A DNA stretch of 64,000 bases from the NCBI RefSeq assembly GCF_028369135.1, contig NZ_JAPWHW010000001.1, positions 372,001-436,000 of the forward strand, written 5' to 3'. This DNA comes from Roseovarius sp. ZX-A-9 (GTDB taxonomy: Bacteria; Pseudomonadota; Alphaproteobacteria; Rhodobacterales; Rhodobacteraceae). Positions 34,991 through 43,828 of the stretch are shown in pieces (the first letter of the stretch is position 1; every line of letters starts with the position of its first letter). Both the position numbers and the translations under genes were made by a program. The notes beneath the pieces are model-generated. The model was not told the origin of the DNA. It made no database searches and was given only the letters and a program-made list of their open reading frames with translations.

Positions 34991-35890
34991 ATGAAGATGC
35001 GACGCAAGGTAACGAAAGCGATTTTTCCGGTTGCCGGAATGGGCACAAGATTTCTGCCCGCTACCAAATCCGTTCCGAAAGAAATCATGACGCTGGTGGA
35101 CCGCCCGCTGGTGCAATACGCCATTGACGAGGCACGCCAGGCGGGGATCAAGGAATTCATCTTTGTCACCTCGCGCGGCAAGGGCGCGCTCGAGGACTAC
35201 TTCGACAACGCCCCACAGCTCGAACAGGAGCTGCGCAAGAGGGGCAAGACCGAGCTGCTGGAAATCCTCAAGTCCACCAACATGGACTCGGGCGAAATCG
35301 CGTATCTGCGCCAGCACAAGCCGCTGGGCCTTGGTCACGCGGTCTGGTGCGCACGCCGGATGATCGGCAACGAACCCTTTGCCGTGATCCTTCCCGATGA
35401 CGTGATCGCCGCCGAGAAACCCTGCCTGCAGCAGATGATCGAGGCATTCGAGGAAACGCCGGGCAACATCGTTGCCGCGATGGAGGTCCCCGACGACAAG
35501 GCATCCTCTTACGGGATTCTTGACATAAAGGAAGACATGGGCTCGATGGTCTCGACCAAGGGCATGGTGGAAAAACCCGCCCCCGGCACTGCACCGTCGA
35601 ACCTCGCAGTGATCGGGCGCTACGTGCTGACCCCCACGGTTCTGAAGATGCTCAACAAGAAGAAGACCGGCGCAGGCGGCGAGATCCAGTTGACCGACGC
35701 CATCGACGATGCCCGCGACGAGGGCGAAGAGGTCTATGGTTTCCGTTTCCGCGGCCAGCGGTTCGATTGCGGCTCCAAGGCCGGGTTCCTGCAGGCGACC
35801 GTATCTTTCGCGCTGGATCGGCCCGAGTTGCGTGAGGATTTGCAAAACTTCCTTTACGAAATCGTCAACGCTGATAAGGCTGCTCAGTAA
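34991..35890 (+). CDS. galU: UTP-glucose-1-phosphate uridylyltransferase
   Basis: 299 residues from the ATG at 34991; ATGs at 34961 and 34943 would add non-conserved residues. The signature KAIFPVAGMGTRFLPATKS is at residues 8-26, followed by KEIMTLVDRPLVQYAIDEA, PLGLGHAVWCAR and GEIQLTDAIDDA. It makes UDP-glucose. galE follows 25 nt later on the same strand, so the pair provides UDP-glucose and UDP-galactose for the glycosyltransferases downstream. Confidence 0.95.
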   Translation: MKMRRKVTKAIFPVAGMGTRFLPATKSVPKEIMTLVDRPLVQYAIDEARQAGIKEFIFVTSRGKGALEDYFDNAPQLEQELRKRGKTELLEILKSTNMDSGEIAYLRQHKPLGLGHAVWCARRMIGNEPFAVILPDDVIAAEKPCLQQMIEAFEETPGNIVAAMEVPDDKASSYGILDIKEDMGSMVSTKGMVEKPAPGTAPSNLAVIGRYVLTPTVLKMLNKKKTGAGGEIQLTDAIDDARDEGEEVYGFRFRGQRFDCGSKAGFLQATVSFALDRPELREDLQNFLYEIVNADKAAQ

Positions 35891-35915
35891 ACCTTGAGCA
35901 GCCAGAGGCGGCAAT

Positions 35916-36899
35916 GTGACGAATATCCTGGTAACGGGCGGCGCGGGCTATATCGGCAGCCACGCCTGCAAAACACTCAAGGCGGCGGGCTACACCCCCG
36001 TCGCCTATGACAATCTCAGCATCGGCTGGCGCGACGCGGTCAAGTTCGGCCCGTTCGAGGAAGGCGACATCACCGATCGCGAGCGCCTCGATCAGGTGTT
36101 TGCCGCCTATCAGCCCGCCGCCGTCATGCACTTTGCCGCGCTCAGCCAGGTGGGCGACAGCATTCGCAGCCCCGAAACCTACTGGCACAACAACGTCGCC
36201 GGGTCGCTGACGCTGTTGCAGGCGGCGGTGCACGCGGGCTGCACCAACATGGTCTTCAGCTCCACCTGCGCGACCTACGGCGATCAGGACAACGTGATCC
36301 TGAACGAGGATTGCGTCCAGCATCCGATCAACCCCTACGGCGCCTCCAAACGCGCGATCGAGGACATGCTGCACGGGTTCGAGACAGCCTATGGCCTGCG
36401 CCACGTCATCTTTCGCTATTTCAACGTCGCAGGCGCCGACCCCGAGGCCGAGATCGGTGAGTTTCACAAACCCGAAACACATCTCATCCCACTCATGCTC
36501 GACGCCATCGACGGCCGCCGCGACGCGCTCACGGTGTTCGGTACCGACTGGGATACGCCCGACGGCACCTGCATCCGCGATTACGTGCATGTGATGGACC
36601 TTGTGGATGCGCATGTGCTGGGCCTGAAATGGCTGGAGGACGGCAAGGACAGCCGCGTGTTCAACCTCGGCACCGGCCACGGCTTCTCGGTGCGCGAGGT
36701 GATCGACCAATCCCATGCCGTCACCGGCCGTGACGTGCCGGTGATCGACGGCCCGCGCCGCCCCGGCGATTGCACGCGGCTGGTCTCCGGCTCTACCCGC
36801 GCCGAGGCCGAGCTGGGCTGGCGGCCACAACGCTCGACCATGAAGCAGATGATCACCGACGCATGGCGCTGGCACCAGTCCGGTCATTACGACAAATAG
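35916..36899 (+). CDS. galE: UDP-glucose 4-epimerase
   Basis: 327 residues starting with GTG at 35916, AGGCGG upstream. The NAD-binding GGAGYIGSHACKTLKAAGY is at residues 7-25. The catalytic Ser/Tyr-x3-Lys set is FSSTCATYG and NPYGASKRAIEDML. It interconverts UDP-glucose and UDP-galactose. Co-directional with galU and with the glycosyltransferase cluster that begins 193 nt further on. Confidence 0.94.
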   Translation: MTNILVTGGAGYIGSHACKTLKAAGYTPVAYDNLSIGWRDAVKFGPFEEGDITDRERLDQVFAAYQPAAVMHFAALSQVGDSIRSPETYWHNNVAGSLTLLQAAVHAGCTNMVFSSTCATYGDQDNVILNEDCVQHPINPYGASKRAIEDMLHGFETAYGLRHVIFRYFNVAGADPEAEIGEFHKPETHLIPLMLDAIDGRRDALTVFGTDWDTPDGTCIRDYVHVMDLVDAHVLGLKWLEDGKDSRVFNLGTGHGFSVREVIDQSHAVTGRDVPVIDGPRRPGDCTRLVSGSTRAEAELGWRPQRSTMKQMITDAWRWHQSGHYDK

Positions 36900-36965
36900 G
36901 CCAGACAATTGCGCGGCTCGGGCTGACCCCGTTCCGCCACTCATTCCGGGCCAGATCCCGGCCCT

Positions 36966-36982
36966 CGCGCCACAAAGGCGCG
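36966..36982. repeat. Hairpin downstream of galE
   Basis: CGCGCC (36966-36971) and GGCGCG (36977-36982) around ACAAA, next to a CCGGG/CCCGG pair. No T-run. It may separate galE from the glycosyltransferase genes or protect the galE 3' end. Confidence 0.35.
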
Positions 36983-37091
36983 GGAAAATGCGCATATCAC
37001 CCCACCTTACCTGACATTTCCCCAAAACCCGGGATTCAGTTTTCGGCGAAACACTCTAGACTGCCCCCAAACGCGCAGGCCAAGAGAACAG

Positions 37092-38135
37092 ATGCAGCAG
37101 CCCCAAGACATATCCCAACGGATCGGCACGGCGGCGATGGCCTACCGTCTGCGCTGGAAGCGCCGCCGCCTGCTGGCGCGTGCGCTGCGCAAGCGGCGCC
37201 AGCTTAGCGAAGTCCGAAACCGGACCGACCAGATCAAACCCGACGCAATCCTGTGCTTTGCCACCGTGCGCAACGAACGTGTGCGCCTGCCCTGGTTCCT
37301 CGATCACCACCGCAAACTGGGCGTCGATCATTTCCTATTCGTGGACAATGCATCCGATGACGGCACCGCTGAATACCTCCTCCAGCAGCCCGATACATCG
37401 CTCTGGCGCACGCCGCACAGCTACCGTCTGTCCCGGTTCGGGGTCGATTGGCTGACCTGGCTGCAGATCCGCTACGGCCACGGCCATTGGTGCCTGACAC
37501 TCGATGCCGACGAGGTGTTCATCTACCCGTTTCACGACACGCGCCCCCTGCGCGCGCTCACCGAATGGCTCGACATGAAAGAGATCACATCCTTCGGCGC
37601 GCTCATGCTGGACATGTATCCCAAGGGCCCGCTGGACGCGCACCCTTACGAGGCCGGCACCGATCCGTTTGAAATCCTGTCATGGTTCGACGGCGGCAAC
37701 CATATGATCCAAAAGCAGAAAAAACTGGAGAACCTGTGGATTCAGGGCGGCCCCCGCGCTCGGGTCTTCTTTGCCGAAAACCCCCGCCGCGCCCCAACGA
37801 TGGGCAAGGTGCCCCTGGTCAAATGGGATCGCCGCTACGCCTATGTCAGCTCCACCCACTCTTTGCTGCCGCGCCATCTCAACCACGTCTATGACGATCA
37901 GGGCGGCGAAAAAACCAGCGGCATCCTGCTGCACACCAAGTTCCTGCACATGATCGCCGAGAAGTCCGCCGAGGAGAAACTGCGCGGCGAGCATTTCGCC
38001 AATTCCTCGCTCTACGCCGACTACTATGACAGCCTCACCCGCAACCCCGATCTTTGGTGCGAGTGTTCGACCCGGCTGATCTCCTGGCGCCAGCTCGAAG
38101 CAATGGGCCTGATGTCGCGCGGCACCTGGCTATGA
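37092..38135 (+). CDS. GT2-like glycosyltransferase (Glyco_tranf_2_4), first of a tandem pair
   Basis: 347 residues. A basic N-terminal stretch (RLRWKRRRLLARALRKRR) precedes the GT-A core: ILCFATVRNERVRLPWFLDH at about residue 53, DHFLFVDNASDDGT near 77, and the DxD-type metal site CLTLDADEVFIYPF near 136. Later blocks (GALMLDMYPKGPLDAHPYEA; LWIQGGPRARVFF) define the DUF-like family common in roseobacters. No membrane helix; probably cytosolic and membrane-associated through its basic end. Donor unknown. It is about half identical by eye to the next gene. Confidence 0.82.
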   Translation: MQQPQDISQRIGTAAMAYRLRWKRRRLLARALRKRRQLSEVRNRTDQIKPDAILCFATVRNERVRLPWFLDHHRKLGVDHFLFVDNASDDGTAEYLLQQPDTSLWRTPHSYRLSRFGVDWLTWLQIRYGHGHWCLTLDADEVFIYPFHDTRPLRALTEWLDMKEITSFGALMLDMYPKGPLDAHPYEAGTDPFEILSWFDGGNHMIQKQKKLENLWIQGGPRARVFFAENPRRAPTMGKVPLVKWDRRYAYVSSTHSLLPRHLNHVYDDQGGEKTSGILLHTKFLHMIAEKSAEEKLRGEHFANSSLYADYYDSLTRNPDLWCECSTRLISWRQLEAMGLMSRGTWL

Positions 38136-38295
38136 CCCGACATGAAATTGCCATTTACCCAAGATGCTCAATAGCTTATCCTTCGGCCAATCGGGACGGA
38201 CCAGTGAATATGATGGGCAATCTTACCTTAAGATCAGTGGCCTATGCTGACTGGCAGCCACAGGTAGACCCCGCCCTACGGAAGGGACGAATGAC

Positions 38296-39306
38296 GTGAG
38301 TATAGTTCAGTCCTACCGTATGCGCCTGCAGCGCAAACACGCCAAGGCGCGCGCCTTTCGCAAGCATTTTTCGCTGCGCCCCGTGGTCGATCGCACCGGG
38401 CACATCAAACCCGGCCAGATACTGCTGTTTTCCACGCTGCGCGACGAACATATCCGCCTGCCCTATTTCCTGAATTACTACCGCGACATGGGCGTGGATC
38501 ATTTCCTGATCGTGGACAATGACAGCACGGATGGCAGTGGCGACTACCTCGCCGATCAGCCAGACGTGTCGCTCTGGCACACGCGCGCCAGCTACAAACG
38601 CGCGCGCTACGGTGTGGATTGGCTCAACTGGCTTCAGGCCAGTTACGGCCACGGGCACTGGACGCTTGTGGTCGATCCGGACGAATTGTTCGTCTACCCG
38701 TTCTGCGACACCCGCCCCATTCGCGCGCTGACCGACTGGCTGGATGGCTCGAACGTGCGCAGCTTTGGCGCGATGCTGCTCGACATGTACCCCAAGGGGC
38801 GGCTCGATGCGGTGCCCTATCGGCGCGGGCAGGACCCGATCGAAATCGCCTCGTGGTTCGATCCGGGCAACTACATGATCTCGAAGAACCGCAAATACGG
38901 CAACCTGTGGATTCAGGGCGGCCCCCGCGCGCGCGTCTTCTTTCCCGAAAGCCCAAAGAAGGCCCCCGCCTTGAACAAGATACCGCTGGTCAAGTGGAAC
39001 CGCCGCAACACCTATATCAGCTCGACCCACATGCTGCTGCCGCGCGGTCTGAACCTAGTCTATGACGAATGGGGCGGCGAAACCGCCAGCGGCGTCCTGC
39101 TCCATGCCAAGTTTCTCGACACGTTCACCCACAAGGCCAAGGAAGAGATGCAGCGCAAGCAGCATTACCGCGCCTCGCTAGAATACAAGGCCTATGTGGA
39201 AAACCTCCGCGAAACACCAGATCTATGGTGCAAATGGTCGGAAAAGTATATAAACTGGCGCCAATTGGAGATCCTTGGCCTCATGTCCAAGGGCAACTGG
39301 GCATGA
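38296..39306 (+). CDS. GT2-like glycosyltransferase, second of a tandem pair
   Basis: 336 residues starting with GTG at 38296. It has the same block order as its neighbour: ILLFSTLRDEHIRLPYFLNY, DHFLIVDNDSTDGSGDYL, LVVDPDELFVYPF with the metal-site DPDE, MLLDMYPKGRLDA and LWIQGGPRARVFF. This is a tandem duplication that has diverged, most likely giving two transferases with different acceptors. A 160-nt AT-richer gap separates them and may hold a second promoter. The stop precedes the next start by 22 nt. Confidence 0.82.
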   Translation: MSIVQSYRMRLQRKHAKARAFRKHFSLRPVVDRTGHIKPGQILLFSTLRDEHIRLPYFLNYYRDMGVDHFLIVDNDSTDGSGDYLADQPDVSLWHTRASYKRARYGVDWLNWLQASYGHGHWTLVVDPDELFVYPFCDTRPIRALTDWLDGSNVRSFGAMLLDMYPKGRLDAVPYRRGQDPIEIASWFDPGNYMISKNRKYGNLWIQGGPRARVFFPESPKKAPALNKIPLVKWNRRNTYISSTHMLLPRGLNLVYDEWGGETASGVLLHAKFLDTFTHKAKEEMQRKQHYRASLEYKAYVENLRETPDLWCKWSEKYINWRQLEILGLMSKGNWA

Positions 39307-39328
39307 AGAGCAGGAAGGCACACGCGCC

Positions 39329-41029
39329 ATGAGCGTCGGCATCGTCATGCTGGTTCACACGGCGCTCGGGCGCGCCGAACAGGTCGCGCGCCACTGGTCC
39401 GCGGCGGGCTGCCCGCTGGTGATCCACGCCGATGTCTCGGTCCCCCGGCAAACCTACAATGCCTTCGTCAAGGCGCTCTCGGATCTGCCCAATGTGCAGT
39501 TTTCCAAACGCCACCGCTGTGAATGGGGCACATGGGGTCTGGTCGCGGCGTCACAGGCCGCCTCGCAGTTGATGCTGGACAGCTTTCCCGACGTGCGCCA
39601 CGTCTACCTCGCCTCCGGCTCCTGCCTGCCCCTGCGCCCTGTGGAAGAGCTGATAGATTACCTCGAAAACCGCCCGCATACCGATTTCATCGAAAGCGCG
39701 ACCACCGCCGATGTGCCGTGGACGATCGGCGGGCTGGACAGCGAAAGATTCACGCTGCGCTTTCCGTTTTCGTGGCGCAAGCACCGCTATCTTTTTGACA
39801 AATACGTATCGATCCAGCGCGCCCTGGGGATGAAGCGCCGCATTCCCGGCGGCATCGTCCCGCATATGGGCAGCCAGTGGTGGTGCCTCACCCGCCAGAC
39901 CCTGTCGGCGATCCTGAGCGACCCTGAACGCGCCACCTTTGACCGCTACTTCTCAAAGGTGTGGATCCCCGACGAAAGCTATTTCCAGACCCTCGCGCGG
40001 CAATACTCACGCCAGATCGAAAGCCGCTCACTGACGCTGAGCAAGTTCGACTACCAGGGCAAACCGCACATCTTCTACGATGACCACCTGCAACTGTTGC
40101 GCCGCTCCGATTGCTTTGTCGCGCGCAAGATCTGGCCGCACGCCAACCGGCTCTATGACGCCTTCCTGACCGACGCCGCGCACGCGATGAAAAAGACCGA
40201 GCCGAACCCCGGCAAGATCGACCGCATTTTCGCCAAGGCGGTCGAACGGCGCACACGCGGCCGCCCCGGCCTCTATATGCAGAGCCGCTTTCCCGTGGAA
40301 ACCCGCGAAAACGGCCTGACCTCGGCACAGTATTCGGTGTTTCAGGGCTTTTCCGCCCTGTTCGAGAATTTCGAATCCTGGCTCGCGCGCGCCACCGGAA
40401 CGCGGGTGCATGGCCACCTCTTCGCGCCCGAACGCGCCGAATTCTGCGATGGCCAGACGGTGATGAACGGCGCGCTGTCGGACAGCGCCGCGCTGCGCGA
40501 CTACAACCCGCGCGCCTTTCTCGCCTCGCTTATCTGGAACACGCGCGGCGAACGGCAGTGCTTTCAATTCGGCCCGCGAGACAATCAGGCGGTAAACTGG
40601 GACATCGCCAAGGATCCGAACGCCCAGATTTCGGTGATCTCGGGCGCATGGGCCGTGCCGCTGTTCAAATCGAACCAGAATTTCTCGGACATCCGACGCG
40701 AGGCTGCCCGCCTGCAACAGATCGAGAGCAAGCATCTGGAAATCCTGCGCTCATCCTGGACCAAGGCGCGCGTGCGTATCTGGACGATGGCCGAGTTCAT
40801 CGAGGCCCCGATGGAGCCGCTTCAGACCATTATCGACGAGATCGGCCCGCAGCAGAACATGCGTGGGCTGGCAGAGGTGCCAAAGATGGCCGACCTGACC
40901 GGTTTTGGCCAGTTCCTGCAAAACCTGAAAAATCAGGGCATGCACCCCTATCTCATGGGCAACTTCCCGGTCGCGCGCGACCCGATGGAACCACCCGGCA
41001 ACAAACGCAAACCCTATCTGGTCCGGTAA
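39329..41029 (+). CDS. Core-2/I-branching-type glycosyltransferase (GT14-like) with C-terminal extension
   Basis: 566 residues from the ATG at 39329. Residues 1-250 follow the core-2/I-branching (xylosyltransferase-like) fold: GIVMLVHTALGRAEQVARHW, FVKALSDLPNVQF, YLASGSCLPLRPVEELIDYL, HMGSQWWCLTR and WIPDESYFQTLARQ, where the Glu is the expected base. Residues about 270-566 form a second domain (DUF5927 style) seen with this family in Rhodobacteraceae. These enzymes usually add a branching sugar. It sits 6 nt before the sulfotransferase gene, so both should act on the same glycan. Confidence 0.83.
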   Translation: MSVGIVMLVHTALGRAEQVARHWSAAGCPLVIHADVSVPRQTYNAFVKALSDLPNVQFSKRHRCEWGTWGLVAASQAASQLMLDSFPDVRHVYLASGSCLPLRPVEELIDYLENRPHTDFIESATTADVPWTIGGLDSERFTLRFPFSWRKHRYLFDKYVSIQRALGMKRRIPGGIVPHMGSQWWCLTRQTLSAILSDPERATFDRYFSKVWIPDESYFQTLARQYSRQIESRSLTLSKFDYQGKPHIFYDDHLQLLRRSDCFVARKIWPHANRLYDAFLTDAAHAMKKTEPNPGKIDRIFAKAVERRTRGRPGLYMQSRFPVETRENGLTSAQYSVFQGFSALFENFESWLARATGTRVHGHLFAPERAEFCDGQTVMNGALSDSAALRDYNPRAFLASLIWNTRGERQCFQFGPRDNQAVNWDIAKDPNAQISVISGAWAVPLFKSNQNFSDIRREAARLQQIESKHLEILRSSWTKARVRIWTMAEFIEAPMEPLQTIIDEIGPQQNMRGLAEVPKMADLTGFGQFLQNLKNQGMHPYLMGNFPVARDPMEPPGNKRKPYLVR

Positions 41030-41035
41030 ATTCGC

Positions 41036-42463
41036 ATGAATCCACGCTTTGATTATTTCGTGGTATTTGCAGAGATGCGTACCGGCAGCAACCTCTTGGA
41101 ATCCAACATAAATGCCTTTGACAGCCTGCATTGCCATGGCGAGGCGTTCAATCCGCATTTCATCGGCTACCCGAACAAGACCGATATCCTCGGCATCACT
41201 CAGGCCATGCGCGAAGGCGATCCCGCCCGCCTGATCGACACGATCAAGGCCGAAGAGGGCCGGTTGGGCGGCTTTCGCTTCTTTCACGACCACGATCCGC
41301 GCGCGCTGGACATCGCGCTGGACGATCCGCGCTGCGCCAAGATCATCCTGACCCGCAACCCCGCCGAAAGCTATGTCAGCTGGAAAATCGCCCGTGAAAC
41401 CGGCCAGTGGAAGCTGACCAACGTGAAACGCCGCCGCGATGCCAAGGCAACCTTTGACGCTGCCGAATTCGACGAGCACATCACCCGCCAGCAGGAATTC
41501 CAGATGCTGCTGCTGAACAGGCTTCAGCGTAGCGGGCAGACCGCATTCTACATCGCCTACGAAGATCTCCACGATCTCGAGGTAATCAACGGGCTGGCGA
41601 AGTTCCTGGGCACATCCGAAGTTCTGGAGGAACTCGACAGCAGCCTGAAGATCCAGAACCCCCAGGCGCTCGAGGACAAGGTTGCCAATTTCGATGACAT
41701 GGTGGCCGCACTGGCAGGGCTGGACCGGTTCAACCTGACCCGCACCCCCAATTTCGAGCCGCGCCGCGGTGCCGCCGTGCCCAGCCATGTGGCCGCACTC
41801 AACGCGCCGCTGTGCTACATGCCCATCCGCTCTGGCCCCGAGGCCGAGATACGGCAATGGCTGGCAGCGCTGGATGGCACAACGCCCGAGGCCCTGCGCA
41901 CCAAGATGAACCAGAAACTGCTGCGCCAGTGGATGCGCCAGCATCCCGGCCATCGCTGCTTTACCGTGCTGCGCCACCCGATCGCCCGCGCGCATGCCGC
42001 CTTTTGCCGGCGAATCCTCAATCGCGGCCCCGAGTGCCTGAACGAGATCCGCCGCACCCTGCGCAACTTTCACAAACTGCCGATTCCCGGCGCCGGCCCG
42101 GATGAAACCTATGACAGGCGCGCGCATCACACCGCCTTTGTCGCGTTTCTGGAGTTCCTGAAGGCCAATCTGCGCGGCCAGACCAGCGTGCGGGTCGATG
42201 CCAACTGGGCCAGCCAGGTTTCTGTCTTGCAGGGAATGGCGCAGTTTACCCTGCCCGATCTCATTCTGCGCGAGGACGAGATGATGCTGGGGCTGGGCGC
42301 GCTGGCCAAACAGGTCGGCTATCCGGGTGCCACGCCCGTCCCCGAGGTGGCAGCGGACGAACCCTTTGCGCTGGCCGATATCTACGACGCCCAAATCGAG
42401 GCGCTCGGCGCCGACATCTATCAGCGCGACTACATCATGTTCGGATTCGGCCCCTGGGGCTGA
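41036..42463 (+). CDS. NodH-like sulfotransferase with two sulfotransferase-type halves
   Basis: 475 residues. Residues 1-250 are NodH-like: the PAPS 5'-phosphosulfate loop is VFAEMRTGSNLLESNINAF near residue 10 and the 3'-phosphate segment is KIILTRNPAESYVSWKIA near 102. The second half has its own 3'-phosphate-like motif, CFTVLRHPIARAHAAFCRRI near residue 307, and ends in IYQRDYIMFGFGPW, as in Sulfotransfer_2 proteins, but I see no second clear 5' loop. It should transfer sulfate from PAPS to a sugar hydroxyl. The four-gene run from 37092 suggests a sulfated exopolysaccharide or capsule. Confidence 0.85.
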   Translation: MNPRFDYFVVFAEMRTGSNLLESNINAFDSLHCHGEAFNPHFIGYPNKTDILGITQAMREGDPARLIDTIKAEEGRLGGFRFFHDHDPRALDIALDDPRCAKIILTRNPAESYVSWKIARETGQWKLTNVKRRRDAKATFDAAEFDEHITRQQEFQMLLLNRLQRSGQTAFYIAYEDLHDLEVINGLAKFLGTSEVLEELDSSLKIQNPQALEDKVANFDDMVAALAGLDRFNLTRTPNFEPRRGAAVPSHVAALNAPLCYMPIRSGPEAEIRQWLAALDGTTPEALRTKMNQKLLRQWMRQHPGHRCFTVLRHPIARAHAAFCRRILNRGPECLNEIRRTLRNFHKLPIPGAGPDETYDRRAHHTAFVAFLEFLKANLRGQTSVRVDANWASQVSVLQGMAQFTLPDLILREDEMMLGLGALAKQVGYPGATPVPEVAADEPFALADIYDAQIEALGADIYQRDYIMFGFGPWG

Positions 42464-42469
42464 CGGTCC

Positions 42470-42503
42470 GCGCGGCGGCCCCTACGGGGCCTTTACGCCG
42501 CGC
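42470..42503. terminator. Hairpin between convergent sulfotransferase and ptsN genes
   Basis: Outer arms GCGCGGCG (42470-42477) and CGCCGCGC (42496-42503), inner arms GCCCC/GGGGC (42478-42482, 42486-42490). Located between two convergent stops, so likely a bidirectional transcript end despite lacking a long T-run. Confidence 0.5.
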
Positions 42504-42512
42504 GCCGGTGCA

Positions 42513-42977
42513 TTACGCCGCCAGCGACGATTGCGCCTCGGTCACGATCGCATAAAGCGTTGCGGGATCACGGTTCGCGCGCAGCTTGGCGCATAGTGAC
42601 GTGTCACGCAGTGTCCGCGACACCAATGCCAGCGCCTTGAGGTGTTCCACCCCCGCGTCACGCGGTGCGAACAGAGCAAAGGCCAGATCGACCGGCCGCC
42701 GGTCGACCGCATCGAAATCAATCGGCTTCTCCAGCACCACCAGAACGCCGACAACGCGGTTCACATCGTCAATCCGCGCATGGGGCAGCGCGACCCCGTG
42801 GCCCACACCTGTGGGCCCCAGGGCTTCGCGTTGCTGCAACGCCTCGATCGCCCGTTGGGCATCCACCCCATAGGCAGCGTGGGCGATATCACCCAACTCA
42901 TGAATGAGACGCTTTTTGCTGGATGCTGCGGATAAAACGCGCACCGCCTCAGGCTTGAGGATCATTGAAACTTCCAT
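42513..42977 (-). CDS. ptsN: PTS IIA-like nitrogen-regulatory protein (EIIA-Ntr)
   Basis: 154 residues from the ATG at 42977 with GGAG upstream; an ATG four codons later also has a fair site. The phosphorylatable His is in GHGVALPHARIDD near residue 70. The PTS EIIA type-2 fold is complete (DFDAVDRRPVDLAFALFAPR; LKALALVSRTLRD). It regulates nitrogen/carbon balance and potassium systems through its phosphorylation state. It lies 46 nt after hpf on the same strand, as in most proteobacteria. Confidence 0.92.
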   Translation of the reverse strand: MEVSMILKPEAVRVLSAASSKKRLIHELGDIAHAAYGVDAQRAIEALQQREALGPTGVGHGVALPHARIDDVNRVVGVLVVLEKPIDFDAVDRRPVDLAFALFAPRDAGVEHLKALALVSRTLRDTSLCAKLRANRDPATLYAIVTEAQSSLAA

Positions 42978-43023
42978 TCCTGCTCCGAACATACGCTGCC
43001 GGTTACGGGCGTCGCCCTTGATA

Positions 43024-43587
43024 TCAGGGATCAATCCAGCCGATATTGCCGTCATCTCGGCGATACACCACATTGATCCCGTTCTTTGCCTCGTTTCGGA
43101 AGACCAGAACTGGTGCGCCCGCTAACTCCATCTGCATCACCGCCTCGCCAACTGACAGCGACGGAATACGTGCCTCGATCTCGGCAATGATCACAGGCTG
43201 AAGGCTTTCGGGCTCCGATTCTTCTCCTTCGGCTTCTGACGCGAGGATATAGGAGGACCCGCCAAAAAGTTCAACAGGCTCCGTCCGGTCTTTGTAATGG
43301 TCCTTCAGACGGCGCTTGTAGCGGCGCAGCTGCTTTTCCATCTTCTCGCGGCATTGCTCGAAGGATTCATAGATCTCGTGGGCGCGTCCCTTGGCCTGCG
43401 CTGTCAGCCCGGTCGAAAGATGCACGGTCGCTTCGCAGACAAATTCATTCGCACTTTTCGAGAAAACCACCTGCGCATCTGTCGGGCGCTCGGCATATTT
43501 CGCCACGGCGGACCCCAGCTCGCCCTTCACGTGGGTTTGCAAGGCTTCGCCGATATCAATCTGCTTTCCAGTGATCTGATAGCGCAT
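43024..43587 (-). CDS. hpf: Long ribosome hibernation-promoting factor
   Basis: 187 residues, the long form. Residues 1-100 are the S30AE domain (YQITGKQIDIGEALQTHVKG; EATVHLSTGLTAQAKG). After a charged linker, residues about 128-187 form the C-terminal dimerisation domain (PSLSVGEAVMQMELAGAPVL; GNIGWIDP). Long HPF pairs 70S ribosomes into 100S dimers in stationary phase. The 241-nt region upstream (43588-43828) holds only its promoter; TTGACA occurs on the minus strand at 43788-43783 but a matching -10 box is not clear. Confidence 0.93.
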   Translation of the reverse strand: MRYQITGKQIDIGEALQTHVKGELGSAVAKYAERPTDAQVVFSKSANEFVCEATVHLSTGLTAQAKGRAHEIYESFEQCREKMEKQLRRYKRRLKDHYKDRTEPVELFGGSSYILASEAEGEESEPESLQPVIIAEIEARIPSLSVGEAVMQMELAGAPVLVFRNEAKNGINVVYRRDDGNIGWIDP

Positions 43588-43828
43588 AGTGTCTCCTTCA
43601 TGTGATCGCGCCGAAAGACGCGCCCGGCTACGCGTGTGCGCCGTGCATCGCCTCGTATTCGGCTACGGGAATTGGACATTTTTCGGGCTGCAAGCCGCTG
43701 ATCTCAACCGACCGGTCCCCCTGCATGAACAGTTCGAAAACCTCAAATGTCATACCATAATTGAGGCGTCTTCCGGCCTGATTGTCAATCAAGATTGTGT
43801 GCCAACTGTGAAATACCGGTGACGCAAA

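Noticed and set aside
40751..42394. Minus-strand open frame of 547 codons across the sulfotransferase gene
   Set aside because: Antisense shadow of a gene with clear PAPS motifs; no domain of its own.
43783..43788. TTGACA on the minus strand as the hpf promoter
   Set aside because: The hexamer is perfect, but no acceptable -10 box lies 16-18 nt downstream, so it was not listed as a promoter.
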